Positions 57,374 to 64,000 of a stretch of DNA of 64,000 nt are shown here, piece by piece; the stretch's first letter is position 1; the number at the start of each line of letters is the position of its first letter. The notes below the pieces were generated by a model. It had not been told where the DNA came from and did not search any database. It saw nothing but the letters and a program-made list of their open reading frames with translations. Origin of the DNA: Acetobacterium wieringae (GTDB taxonomy: Bacteria > Bacillota > Clostridia > Eubacteriales > Eubacteriaceae); the NCBI RefSeq assembly GCF_026646375.1, contig NZ_JAIPPU010000008.1, positions 104,648 to 168,647 of the forward strand. Direction: 5' to 3'. The translations under genes were made by a program, and so were the position numbers.

Positions 57374-58396
57374 TTGATATGTGAAATTCCAGCACTTGAG
57401 ACTTTAAAAGCTTTGAAGTTCGCTAAGGATTTAGATGAATTAATAGTGGATGAGGCATTTACTTTTAATGCTAATATGAAATGGGTTCGTCCATTTGGAA
57501 TGCTATTAACTGCTTGTAGTATTAAACAGTTTCGCGAAAAACATATAGATATTCCATTTAATTTCGAATGTTATATTACAAATAAGAGTATATCGTATGC
57601 TTCACACATGGGCTTTTTCAAATCCATTTCGGAAAGGCTTGAGATTGGAAAAGAGCCTGGAGAAGCTATGGGCAATGATAATTACATTCCAATAACGGAG
57701 ATAAATACAAATCAAATTCTTAAGGACGAAGTGTCAAAAGGTAGAATGATCGAAATGGGAGATGCAATAGAACTAAAAGCTTCAGAACTGGCAAAGATAG
57801 TAAGCAGAGATAATAAAGAATTTCATTCATTGCTGACTTATTTAATTCGTGAAATTTTAAGAAATATACCAGAACACGCTGATTGTAATAAGGCATGGAT
57901 TTGCGGTCAATACTGGAGAGACGGTACTGCGGAAATTGCAATTGTTGATGAAGGCATTGGTGTTTTGAACAGCCTTCGACGAAATGTAATACACAGAGAA
58001 TATATAAGAAATGATGAAGAAGGACTCAAGTATGCTTTAAAAGCGGGAATATCGCAAGCTTTCCAACCTTCTAAATCAAATGCATCTAACAATCCGTGGG
58101 CAAATTCGGGATTTGGCCTTTATATGGTAAGTGAGATTTGTAAAGAATTACAAGGTTCTTTTTGTTTAGCTTCGGGGGAAAAATATCTTAACATAAATTG
58201 TGATGGGAGTACCAGCATTGGTAATACAGCATTTAAAGGAACCGCCGTTAAAATCACTGTATCTACAAATGCCCTTCAACGTAGTCAGGACATAATTAAT
58301 AAGATAGCAAAGCAAGGTGAGGGACAAGCAAGAACAATTCGCAATGCTTTTAAAAAAGCATCAATGCCTTCAAAGGGGCTAATTGAGAATCTTTGA
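57374..58396 (+). CDS. STAS-like / GHKL ATPase protein
   Basis: 340 residues. The N-terminal part (about 20-110) is STAS-like (DEAFTFNANMKWVRPFGMLL, then YASHMGFFKSI and YIPITEI). The C-terminal part is a HATPase_c fold: N-box REILRNIPEHAD with Glu160 and Asn164, G1 box IVDEGIG (191-196), G2 box GFGLYMVSE (246-254). Phosphotransfer His or kinase dimerisation motifs are absent, so an anti-sigma-like or switch ATPase is more likely than a sensor kinase. Start is TTG with GGGAG 8 nt upstream. The DUF4325 gene at 41585 may encode its partner (inference from how these families pair). Confidence 0.78.
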   Translation: MICEIPALETLKALKFAKDLDELIVDEAFTFNANMKWVRPFGMLLTACSIKQFREKHIDIPFNFECYITNKSISYASHMGFFKSISERLEIGKEPGEAMGNDNYIPITEINTNQILKDEVSKGRMIEMGDAIELKASELAKIVSRDNKEFHSLLTYLIREILRNIPEHADCNKAWICGQYWRDGTAEIAIVDEGIGVLNSLRRNVIHREYIRNDEEGLKYALKAGISQAFQPSKSNASNNPWANSGFGLYMVSEICKELQGSFCLASGEKYLNINCDGSTSIGNTAFKGTAVKITVSTNALQRSQDIINKIAKQGEGQARTIRNAFKKASMPSKGLIENL

Positions 58397-58509
58397 TTAA
58401 GTAGCAGTGATAAGTGGTTTATGGTCTCTCTATACGGTCATTTTAGAGCAGGCTTTGAGAAGGTTACCTCCATTATAATAAACAAAATATCTCAATGAAG
58501 GGGGCAAAA

Positions 58510-58587
58510 TTGAATACACAAGAAATTGAAGGGACAATACTGGATTTAATTAATTTAAAACAAGAGGAATTCTATAATGAACGATAA
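58510..58587 (+). CDS. 25-residue ORF overlapping the start of the large ATPase gene
   Basis: TTG 58510 follows a good ribosome site (AAGGGGG) and reads MNTQEIEGTILDLINLKQEE FYNER before a stop at 58585-58587, 11 nt inside the next gene. The sequence LDLINLKQE resembles the opening of AlbA/DUF-type ATP-binding proteins. It may be a coupling leader peptide or the stump of another gene. Confidence 0.35.
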   Translation: MNTQEIEGTILDLINLKQEEFYNER

Positions 58588-61500
58588 AGTTAGTAAAGCG
58601 ATAGAGACAATGAAACAGGGGTATAACCTTGACCCTAATCGTATTCTAGCAGATTACCGTAAAGAAACTGCCGAAATCAGAGGTTATCACGGTCGTGAAT
58701 TGTTAGAACTACTTCAAAACGCAGTAGACGAACTTGGTGGTACAGAAGACCGCTCTGTCTACATCTCTCAAAAGGATGGCATACTAAAGATTTGCAATAA
58801 CGGAAATGTTTTCACATACGATGGCTTTATTTCGTTAATGTATTCAAACCTGAGTCCGAAGCACAATAAAGCTGAATATATTGGTAACAAAGGTACGGGA
58901 TTTCGTTCCATTCTCAACTGGGCGGATAGCGTTCGGATTTATAGTGGTGATTTGTCTGTGGAGTTTTCCGACATATATGCTACTGAGTTGCTGGCTGAAC
59001 TCATGAATAATGCTACGGTCAACGCATTTTACCAAGAGCATGAAGATCTTCGTATAGCAACACTTGTAGCACCAAGAGTAATTAAAAAACTTCCGAGTAA
59101 AGACTACGACACAGTGATTGAAATTAATCTTAAAAACGGTATAGTTGATGGAGTAATCAATCAACTAAATCAACTAAATACTAAAACACTTCTTTTCCTT
59201 GAAAATCTAGAACACTTGACTGTTGAAATTGAGGAAAATCTTTTTACTTATCGCAAAACTATGAGCGACTCGGAGCGTGGTATTTCAAAAATAAAAATTG
59301 TAACTGCCGTTAACAGCGAAATTACTGAATCCGAAGAATGGTTGGTTATATCTCGAGAAGGTAATTTTGAAAAGCAAAAGTATGGACTGATGATTGCATA
59401 TAAACCTGATATGTCCGTCAAGCCAAATGTGCTTTACAGCTATTTTAAAACAAAGGTACAGTTTCCAGTTCCGGCACTTGTTCATGCGACTTTTGACTTA
59501 AATGCAGATAGGAACCACCTTGCCGAAACAGAAGCAAATAAACATATCCTAAAGGCAATTTGCGATACACTTGTTGAATTGGCTTTACTGACTGCTGCGG
59601 AGGTTGTTAATTACGTGCCGCTTGGTTTACTCTCAACAATCGGGGATTTCCCAATTGACCTAAGTTGGGATGAATTTTCAATTCGTGATTATTATTTTGA
59701 TGCCATAGCGGCAAACCGTGTTCTCCCCACTGTCAATGGCACATACATTTCATTTAATGAAAGACCACGGTTTTATGATACTACAATTGCTGATTATTTA
59801 GCAGGAGAGGCTTTTGGGAGCCTTTTGCTATACACTGACAATTCAGCGGTAAGTGGTATGCTGAAGGCGATTGCTAAATATAAAAGCACTTCCCTTAAAT
59901 ACAAATACTCTGAAATCACTAATGGGATAAATATTGTACTGCCTACGCTCACTGTTAAGGAACGTGCTGCTCTGTGGCTTATTTTTATTAAAGAATACGG
60001 AAATGAGATTACCCAAGTAAATAAACCAAGCTTCGCTCTGGATGCAATCGGTAAGACAGTTAATGACAACCAGCAAGTATTCTTACCTACTGATGGTACG
60101 GTATTTCCTTCGCCTCCTAGCTTCACAAAAATTGTGTTTTTAAACAGAGATCTCGTTACAGCTTTGCGCGAATTACGTGGCAAGGAAGGAACACTTAGAA
60201 GTTTGGCCAATGAATTGTCGAAATTCAACGTTAGGGAATATAACCTTGCAAACATTATTAATGCTGTGATTTCCAGACTTCGAAGCCGAGAGCATCAAGC
60301 CAGCAAGAAAACCCGAGGCTGTTACGAATATACTATTGAATGGCTATGGAAATTATGGAACGCTAATGTGTTAAATAATGAGATGGCCGCAATATCAGCG
60401 ATACCATTAATAAATCGGAATGGAACAGTAAAAAATGCATCGGATTTATATTGGGGTCGTGATTTTGGCAATGAAATAGTCGAAGAATTGTTTGGTGGTA
60501 TGGATGACTATTTTGTCGGACTTCCACAGAGAATAGCGTTGTCCGAGACATCAAAGCTACAGTATGTTGAATTCTTATCCGCATTAGGTGTTTCTTGTTA
60601 TCCAAGGAAAGAACACATCCAGTTGCGCCCTGTTCCTCAAGAATATAAAGAAGTCATATATTCAAGTATAAAGAAATATCCCTTAATTGCAGAAGACAAC
60701 CACTACCAAAATACACAGGAGTTCCGCAGTGCTCATTTTACTTATGCATCCGTAATTACAGTTGAGCGAATTAAAGAAATTCTTGATAATTCAAGCACAA
60801 AAAGTATTATTTCATGGATAAGAAATGATGAAAGCCTATGGCAATTATTAGCTGTTTACGAGCCAAGCTCAAGCAGAGGCTATGTTAGCAACAACAATCA
60901 GCAAAAGAGCAGAGAAGTGAGCGGAGAACAATTAGCTTCATATTTACGCTTTGTTTTTTCAACAAGTAATTGGATAGAAGTAGATGGCAAAAGATACTCA
61001 CCAAGACAGTGCATATTTGTAAACAAGGTTAAAACCCTATTTGCTCCGCTTGTCGTTTCACCTGATTTAGATTTTTTTATTGAAAATGAGAATCGTAAAA
61101 TCGCCGAAATGTCAGTGGTTCAAGACATTTTAGCACGAATAGGAGCTGCTACTGAGTACTCTGAATTGGAAATGGATACATTTTATTCGTTGTTATTAAA
61201 GCTACCAGAAGTGGATGCAGATGGCGATATTAGCAAAGCGCTTTATACATCTGTTTTAAAATCGGGAGGATTGAAAAAGTTTGATCCAGGAAATCATGTT
61301 TACAAACAGTTCTTACAGGACGGAAAGGTATATTGTAAATCCTCGAAATCATTTGAGACGATAAAATCTGTCTATTATCTAACCGAAAAAACTGTGAGCA
61401 GAGAGATATTGAAGGATTTTAATCTTATTGCTATCCCTAATAGACAAAGTCAGGAGAATATAAAGCGTTATTTTGGAGTGTCTCCTCTAAAAATAAAGGG

Positions 61501-63157
61501 GTCAGTAGTTGGTGAGCCAATTATTCATCCAGATAGCGCCTCTTTTGAGCAAGACTTTAACGATTTTATTTGCTACGCCTTCTGCTTACGTGTTGATACG
61601 GCAAAACAAAGTGAAATATCTACTGTAAAGGCTTTACGGGCTCACTTATGCACGTATATTTGTGCTGACTATGGTAAGGGAGAGGTTGTTTTAGGAGAGA
61701 ACTCATACATCAGGGGAAAAAACTGTGTTTATGTACAAGCTCCTATTAGCTGTCATAATTTGAAACAACTCAAGAGTAATGTGGATTTCTGCTCAGCTAT
61801 TTCCGAACTTTTTATGACCGCCATTGATATTCAGGATGACACTCTTTATGGTTATGTTCGGTCTTTATATGAAAAGGAGCCGCATAACAGGAATGCAATG
61901 ATACTACATGATTTTGACGATTTAGAAGTTCTAGAAAGGTCGCGTGAAACACTTAGCAGAACACAATCTGAAAAAGAAATGTTTATTGCTGCTTGTGTAC
62001 TTATCGGAAGTGATGCAATAATAGATCAAATAAGTGGTGAAATTGACAGAATCAATTTCAGTGATTTTCCCTCTATGGACAATGTAGGTGCCGTTATAAA
62101 TATCTTAAAATTGCTTAACGTTGATGTAGAAGATTTTAACGAAAAGTCAGAAATTTTAATTGATTTGCGTCAATATTATAGTAACGTGTTAAACTCTCTC
62201 ATCGTTGATAATGAGGAAAGATATAAAAACGGATTGTTTGCATCGCTTAAAAGCGAAGCATTAAATAAAAAAAGGACTTTCTTAAAGCAGTACCATCAGT
62301 TCAGGGTGTTTCAGTTTACTCCGATGAACAGCGTTAAATACGATTGCTGGGCTGAGTTTGAAAATCAGTTTGGTTCGATTATTAATGCCGAATCTAATGG
62401 TGTTGCTAATCTCGAATGGAAAACTAATAAAGATCTATTCATCAGGGATAAAGATGTGGCAATAGTAAATGATATGCTCGTAGATTCCGAGTATGAAAGT
62501 CTCCTTTACTTCGGTATTTTTGATGAACTAAACAAAGCCTATAACCAAAAGAAGGCTGATATTAATGTTGCTCAAGAGCGAGAGGCTACGATTTTAAAGG
62601 CTCAAACAGCGTCTAGCACACCAATAATTCCTATCGATTCTGTTGCTCTAATAAAAGGAAAGAACGGCAATAATGCAATATCAAACCGCACAGGAAGTCG
62701 TATGGCTGGAATGAAGCGTGAGCGGAACATTTCGGATTGGGGAGCCTTTGCTGAGAGACTTGTATATGACCAAATGAGGATAAAATATAATGATGTCGTC
62801 TGGGTTTCAGAAAACGCCAAAAAGGATGGAGTAAACCCAGACGGTATCGGTGGCTTGGGCTATGACCTTAAATATACAAACGCAAATGGTAAAACAGTAT
62901 ATGTAGAAATCAAGTCAGCTGCCGGATCAAATATTACATTTGTTATTACAGAAAACGAACTAAATTTTGCAGAAGAGAACTCTAACCAGTATGAGGTAAT
63001 TCTCGTAACTTCAGTAATGAACGATGAAGAACGAAAGGTCTATCAGATTTCTAACCTGTTCAATTACGCTGAAGGCGAAGACCGTTTTTGTAATTCAAAA
63101 TTTAATATTTCGGGAGATAATTACACCGTTCGTTGCCAGATATCAAACTCTAAATAG
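58577..63157 (+). CDS. sacsin-like GHKL ATPase with C-terminal DUF3883 (NOV_C)
   Basis: 1526 residues. The N-terminus is an Hsp90-type ATPase of the sacsin/NOVEIN kind: RELLELLQNAVDE (40-52), ICNNGNVFTYDGF, and the lid motif GNKGTGFRSILNW (103-115). A long middle region of about 1200 residues shows no domain I recognise. The end (about 1395-1500) is a DUF3883 domain with a PD-(D/E)xK-like core: Asp1430 in LGYDLKY and Glu1444-x-Lys1446 in YVEIKSA. Such proteins are repeatedly found in defence islands, and a nuclease-linked role is plausible. AGAGGAA precedes the ATG. Confidence 0.82.
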   Translation: MNDKVSKAIETMKQGYNLDPNRILADYRKETAEIRGYHGRELLELLQNAVDELGGTEDRSVYISQKDGILKICNNGNVFTYDGFISLMYSNLSPKHNKAEYIGNKGTGFRSILNWADSVRIYSGDLSVEFSDIYATELLAELMNNATVNAFYQEHEDLRIATLVAPRVIKKLPSKDYDTVIEINLKNGIVDGVINQLNQLNTKTLLFLENLEHLTVEIEENLFTYRKTMSDSERGISKIKIVTAVNSEITESEEWLVISREGNFEKQKYGLMIAYKPDMSVKPNVLYSYFKTKVQFPVPALVHATFDLNADRNHLAETEANKHILKAICDTLVELALLTAAEVVNYVPLGLLSTIGDFPIDLSWDEFSIRDYYFDAIAANRVLPTVNGTYISFNERPRFYDTTIADYLAGEAFGSLLLYTDNSAVSGMLKAIAKYKSTSLKYKYSEITNGINIVLPTLTVKERAALWLIFIKEYGNEITQVNKPSFALDAIGKTVNDNQQVFLPTDGTVFPSPPSFTKIVFLNRDLVTALRELRGKEGTLRSLANELSKFNVREYNLANIINAVISRLRSREHQASKKTRGCYEYTIEWLWKLWNANVLNNEMAAISAIPLINRNGTVKNASDLYWGRDFGNEIVEELFGGMDDYFVGLPQRIALSETSKLQYVEFLSALGVSCYPRKEHIQLRPVPQEYKEVIYSSIKKYPLIAEDNHYQNTQEFRSAHFTYASVITVERIKEILDNSSTKSIISWIRNDESLWQLLAVYEPSSSRGYVSNNNQQKSREVSGEQLASYLRFVFSTSNWIEVDGKRYSPRQCIFVNKVKTLFAPLVVSPDLDFFIENENRKIAEMSVVQDILARIGAATEYSELEMDTFYSLLLKLPEVDADGDISKALYTSVLKSGGLKKFDPGNHVYKQFLQDGKVYCKSSKSFETIKSVYYLTEKTVSREILKDFNLIAIPNRQSQENIKRYFGVSPLKIKGSVVGEPIIHPDSASFEQDFNDFICYAFCLRVDTAKQSEISTVKALRAHLCTYICADYGKGEVVLGENSYIRGKNCVYVQAPISCHNLKQLKSNVDFCSAISELFMTAIDIQDDTLYGYVRSLYEKEPHNRNAMILHDFDDLEVLERSRETLSRTQSEKEMFIAACVLIGSDAIIDQISGEIDRINFSDFPSMDNVGAVINILKLLNVDVEDFNEKSEILIDLRQYYSNVLNSLIVDNEERYKNGLFASLKSEALNKKRTFLKQYHQFRVFQFTPMNSVKYDCWAEFENQFGSIINAESNGVANLEWKTNKDLFIRDKDVAIVNDMLVDSEYESLLYFGIFDELNKAYNQKKADINVAQEREATILKAQTASSTPIIPIDSVALIKGKNGNNAISNRTGSRMAGMKRERNISDWGAFAERLVYDQMRIKYNDVVWVSENAKKDGVNPDGIGGLGYDLKYTNANGKTVYVEIKSAAGSNITFVITENELNFAEENSNQYEVILVTSVMNDEERKVYQISNLFNYAEGEDRFCNSKFNISGDNYTVRCQISNSK

Positions 63158-63346
63158 AAAGAGTCTATTACGCATATTCAACCGAAAAATTTGGGCGAAT
63201 TCCATTGTCAAATAATTCCTAAATACGCTCTAGACATCGAAACGAGGCTATATTGACCACTCAAGATATTGTATGAGTGATTTCCTTGAACAGTCATATC
63301 TTATAGACGTATTCCCATGAACGTAGAATTGTAAAAAAAATCGCAA

Positions 63347-63396
63347 GACATCAATACGAGCGATCCGTTCCACGTTGAGACCGTAGTATTGATGTC
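63347..63396. repeat. 11-bp perfect inverted repeat with 28-nt loop
   Basis: GACATCAATAC (63347-63357) and GTATTGATGTC (63386-63396). It is not followed by a T-run. Structured RNA or protein-binding site; undecided. Confidence 0.6.
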
Positions 63397-63422
63397 ACGG
63401 GTAGAAAAATAAATGTCTTAAA

Positions 63423-63457
63423 AGTCCAGTATTACTGGGCTTTTTCTTTTTTTGTGC
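63423..63457 (+). terminator. intrinsic terminator downstream of the large ATPase gene
   Basis: AGTCCAG-TATTA-CTGGGCT stem (one G-T pair) followed by TTTTTCTTTTTTT. It lies about 265 nt past the gene's stop. Confidence 0.8.
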
Positions 63458-63676
63458 TATAATTTTATTATCTGTAAACAGGTGAATTATTGCTTCGTTG
63501 GAATCGATCCAAAGGGTTGATTTTTGACCGTGCAGTGTGATTTAGACGTCAGTGCTTAATGAGAAGTTGATATAGCATGTTTTCAGTTTTTAGGGCTTGT
63601 TGAGTGGTTGATTTAGATGCTTTCCGGATTTGGTGAGGTTGAGTGGTTAGGTTAGATGTAAATTTCCGAATTATGA

Positions 63677-63802
63677 TATGCCCAGTCTCGCAGCAAGAAA
63701 TTTGATATTATAGATGAATACTTTATTGTCGGCGGGAAGTACGACATTTTTGAGATTGACGAGGTACTGTTCAAATATGACCAACCGCTGTTAGGAGGGT
63801 GA
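63677..63802 (+). pseudogene. C-terminal remnant of an unidentified gene
   Basis: An open stretch of 41 codons before a stop at 63800, with protein-like composition but no start codon in frame. The stop lies beside the ribosome site of the next small ORF, as at a real gene junction. Family unknown. Confidence 0.4.
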
Positions 63803-63805
63803 GCC

Positions 63806-63985
63806 GTGGATTACTTGTGGTTAATAATACTCATTTCTATTGGCGCAGTTTTGGCGATTGCAGTGGGGATTAATTTGAGGAACAAAACAAAAAACAATGT
63901 TGAGAAAGTCATTGATGAGACAAACTTATTGCCGTTAGTTGCAGATGTCAAAATCGGTGTTAAAATACCCATAATAAACGGTTGA
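63806..63985 (+). CDS. 59-residue single-pass membrane protein
   Basis: GTG 63806 follows TTAGGAGGGTGAGCC, a strong ribosome site. The N-terminus is a hydrophobic helix (about 4-24, LWLIILISIGAVLAIAVGI) followed by a basic stop-transfer patch and a short cytoplasmic or external tail. No family recognised. Confidence 0.55.
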   Translation: MDYLWLIILISIGAVLAIAVGINLRNKTKNNVEKVIDETNLLPLVADVKIGVKIPIING

Positions 63986-64000
63986 AAATTCCCCAAAAAC

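Larger units (their letters stand above)
63158..63805. other. 648-bp gap with hairpins and a gene remnant
   Basis: Contains a long inverted repeat (63347-63396), a terminator (63423-63457), a TATAAT at 63458-63463 without a clear -35, and an open frame without a start codon at 63677-63802 (SKKFDIIDEYFIVGGKYDIF, then EIDEVLFKYDQPLLGG) that looks like the end of a lost gene. Confidence 0.5.

Noticed and set aside
38090..64000. Attachment-site repeats (attL/attR) flanking the island
   Set aside because: I compared the left junction sequence with the last kilobase and found no convincing direct repeat; the right boundary may be outside the window.

Overview
The window reads as a low-to-mid GC Firmicute chromosome, most probably an acetogenic clostridium of the Acetobacterium/Eubacterium group. 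This is inferred from gene content: a B. subtilis-like yabM-yabN-HU-yabO-divIC-tilS-hpt-ftsH-coaX-dusB backbone, folate-metabolism genes, a DUF1638 gene of the kind found near corrinoid methyltransferases, and an aco-type 2-oxoacid/acetoin dehydrogenase locus. No 16S gene is present to confirm it. The sporulation members of the conserved backbone (yabP, yabQ, spoIIE) are missing from their usual places, which suggests a non-sporulating lineage.

Region 1 (1-38 kb) is ordinary core chromosome. From left to right it holds: a cell-wall lipid flippase (cut by the window edge), MazG-type house-cleaning, HU, RqcP, DivIC and Ppx/GppA; five tRNA genes (Leu, fMet, Met, Glu, Val) behind a consensus promoter; tilS-hpt-ftsH; a FlK-like thioesterase, coaX and dusB; convergent folC and 5-formyl-THF cyclo-ligase; DUF1638, hemolysin III, pyrG, a cluster of DnaA boxes, nadE, an XRE regulator, a DEAD-box helicase and MATE pump; convergent mrnC-cysS; yerC, an aminotransferase, pspC, tsaE and ispD; an acoA-acoB pair followed by an unusual E2-like protein; then guaB-guaA. 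Many units end in clear intrinsic terminators.

Region 2 starts abruptly at about 38.1 kb, where a flotillin (SPFH) gene has lost its 5' end. From 38.1 to 42.6 kb the DNA is very AT-rich and carries an XRE regulator with three operator-like repeats, an unrecognised zinc-ribbon protein, a YgiT/MqsA-like zinc-finger ORF, a frameshifted HTH gene, a STAS-like (DUF4325) gene and decayed remnants.

Region 3 (42.6-55.8 kb) is a complete type I BREX phage-defence operon: an excisionase-like HTH gene, brxA, brxB, brxC, pglX, pglZ and brxL, with 11-15 nt gaps between the BREX genes. A coiled-coil plus CHAT (caspase-like) protein follows brxL in the same orientation after 40 nt. Beyond it lie a STAS/GHKL-ATPase protein and a 1526-residue sacsin-like GHKL ATPase with a C-terminal DUF3883 (NOV_C, PD-(D/E)xK-like) domain. 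These three, with the distant DUF4325 gene, are the best candidates for an undescribed BREX-associated defence module. No integrase, transposase or CRISPR array is visible, and the right end of the island is not resolved before the window ends.
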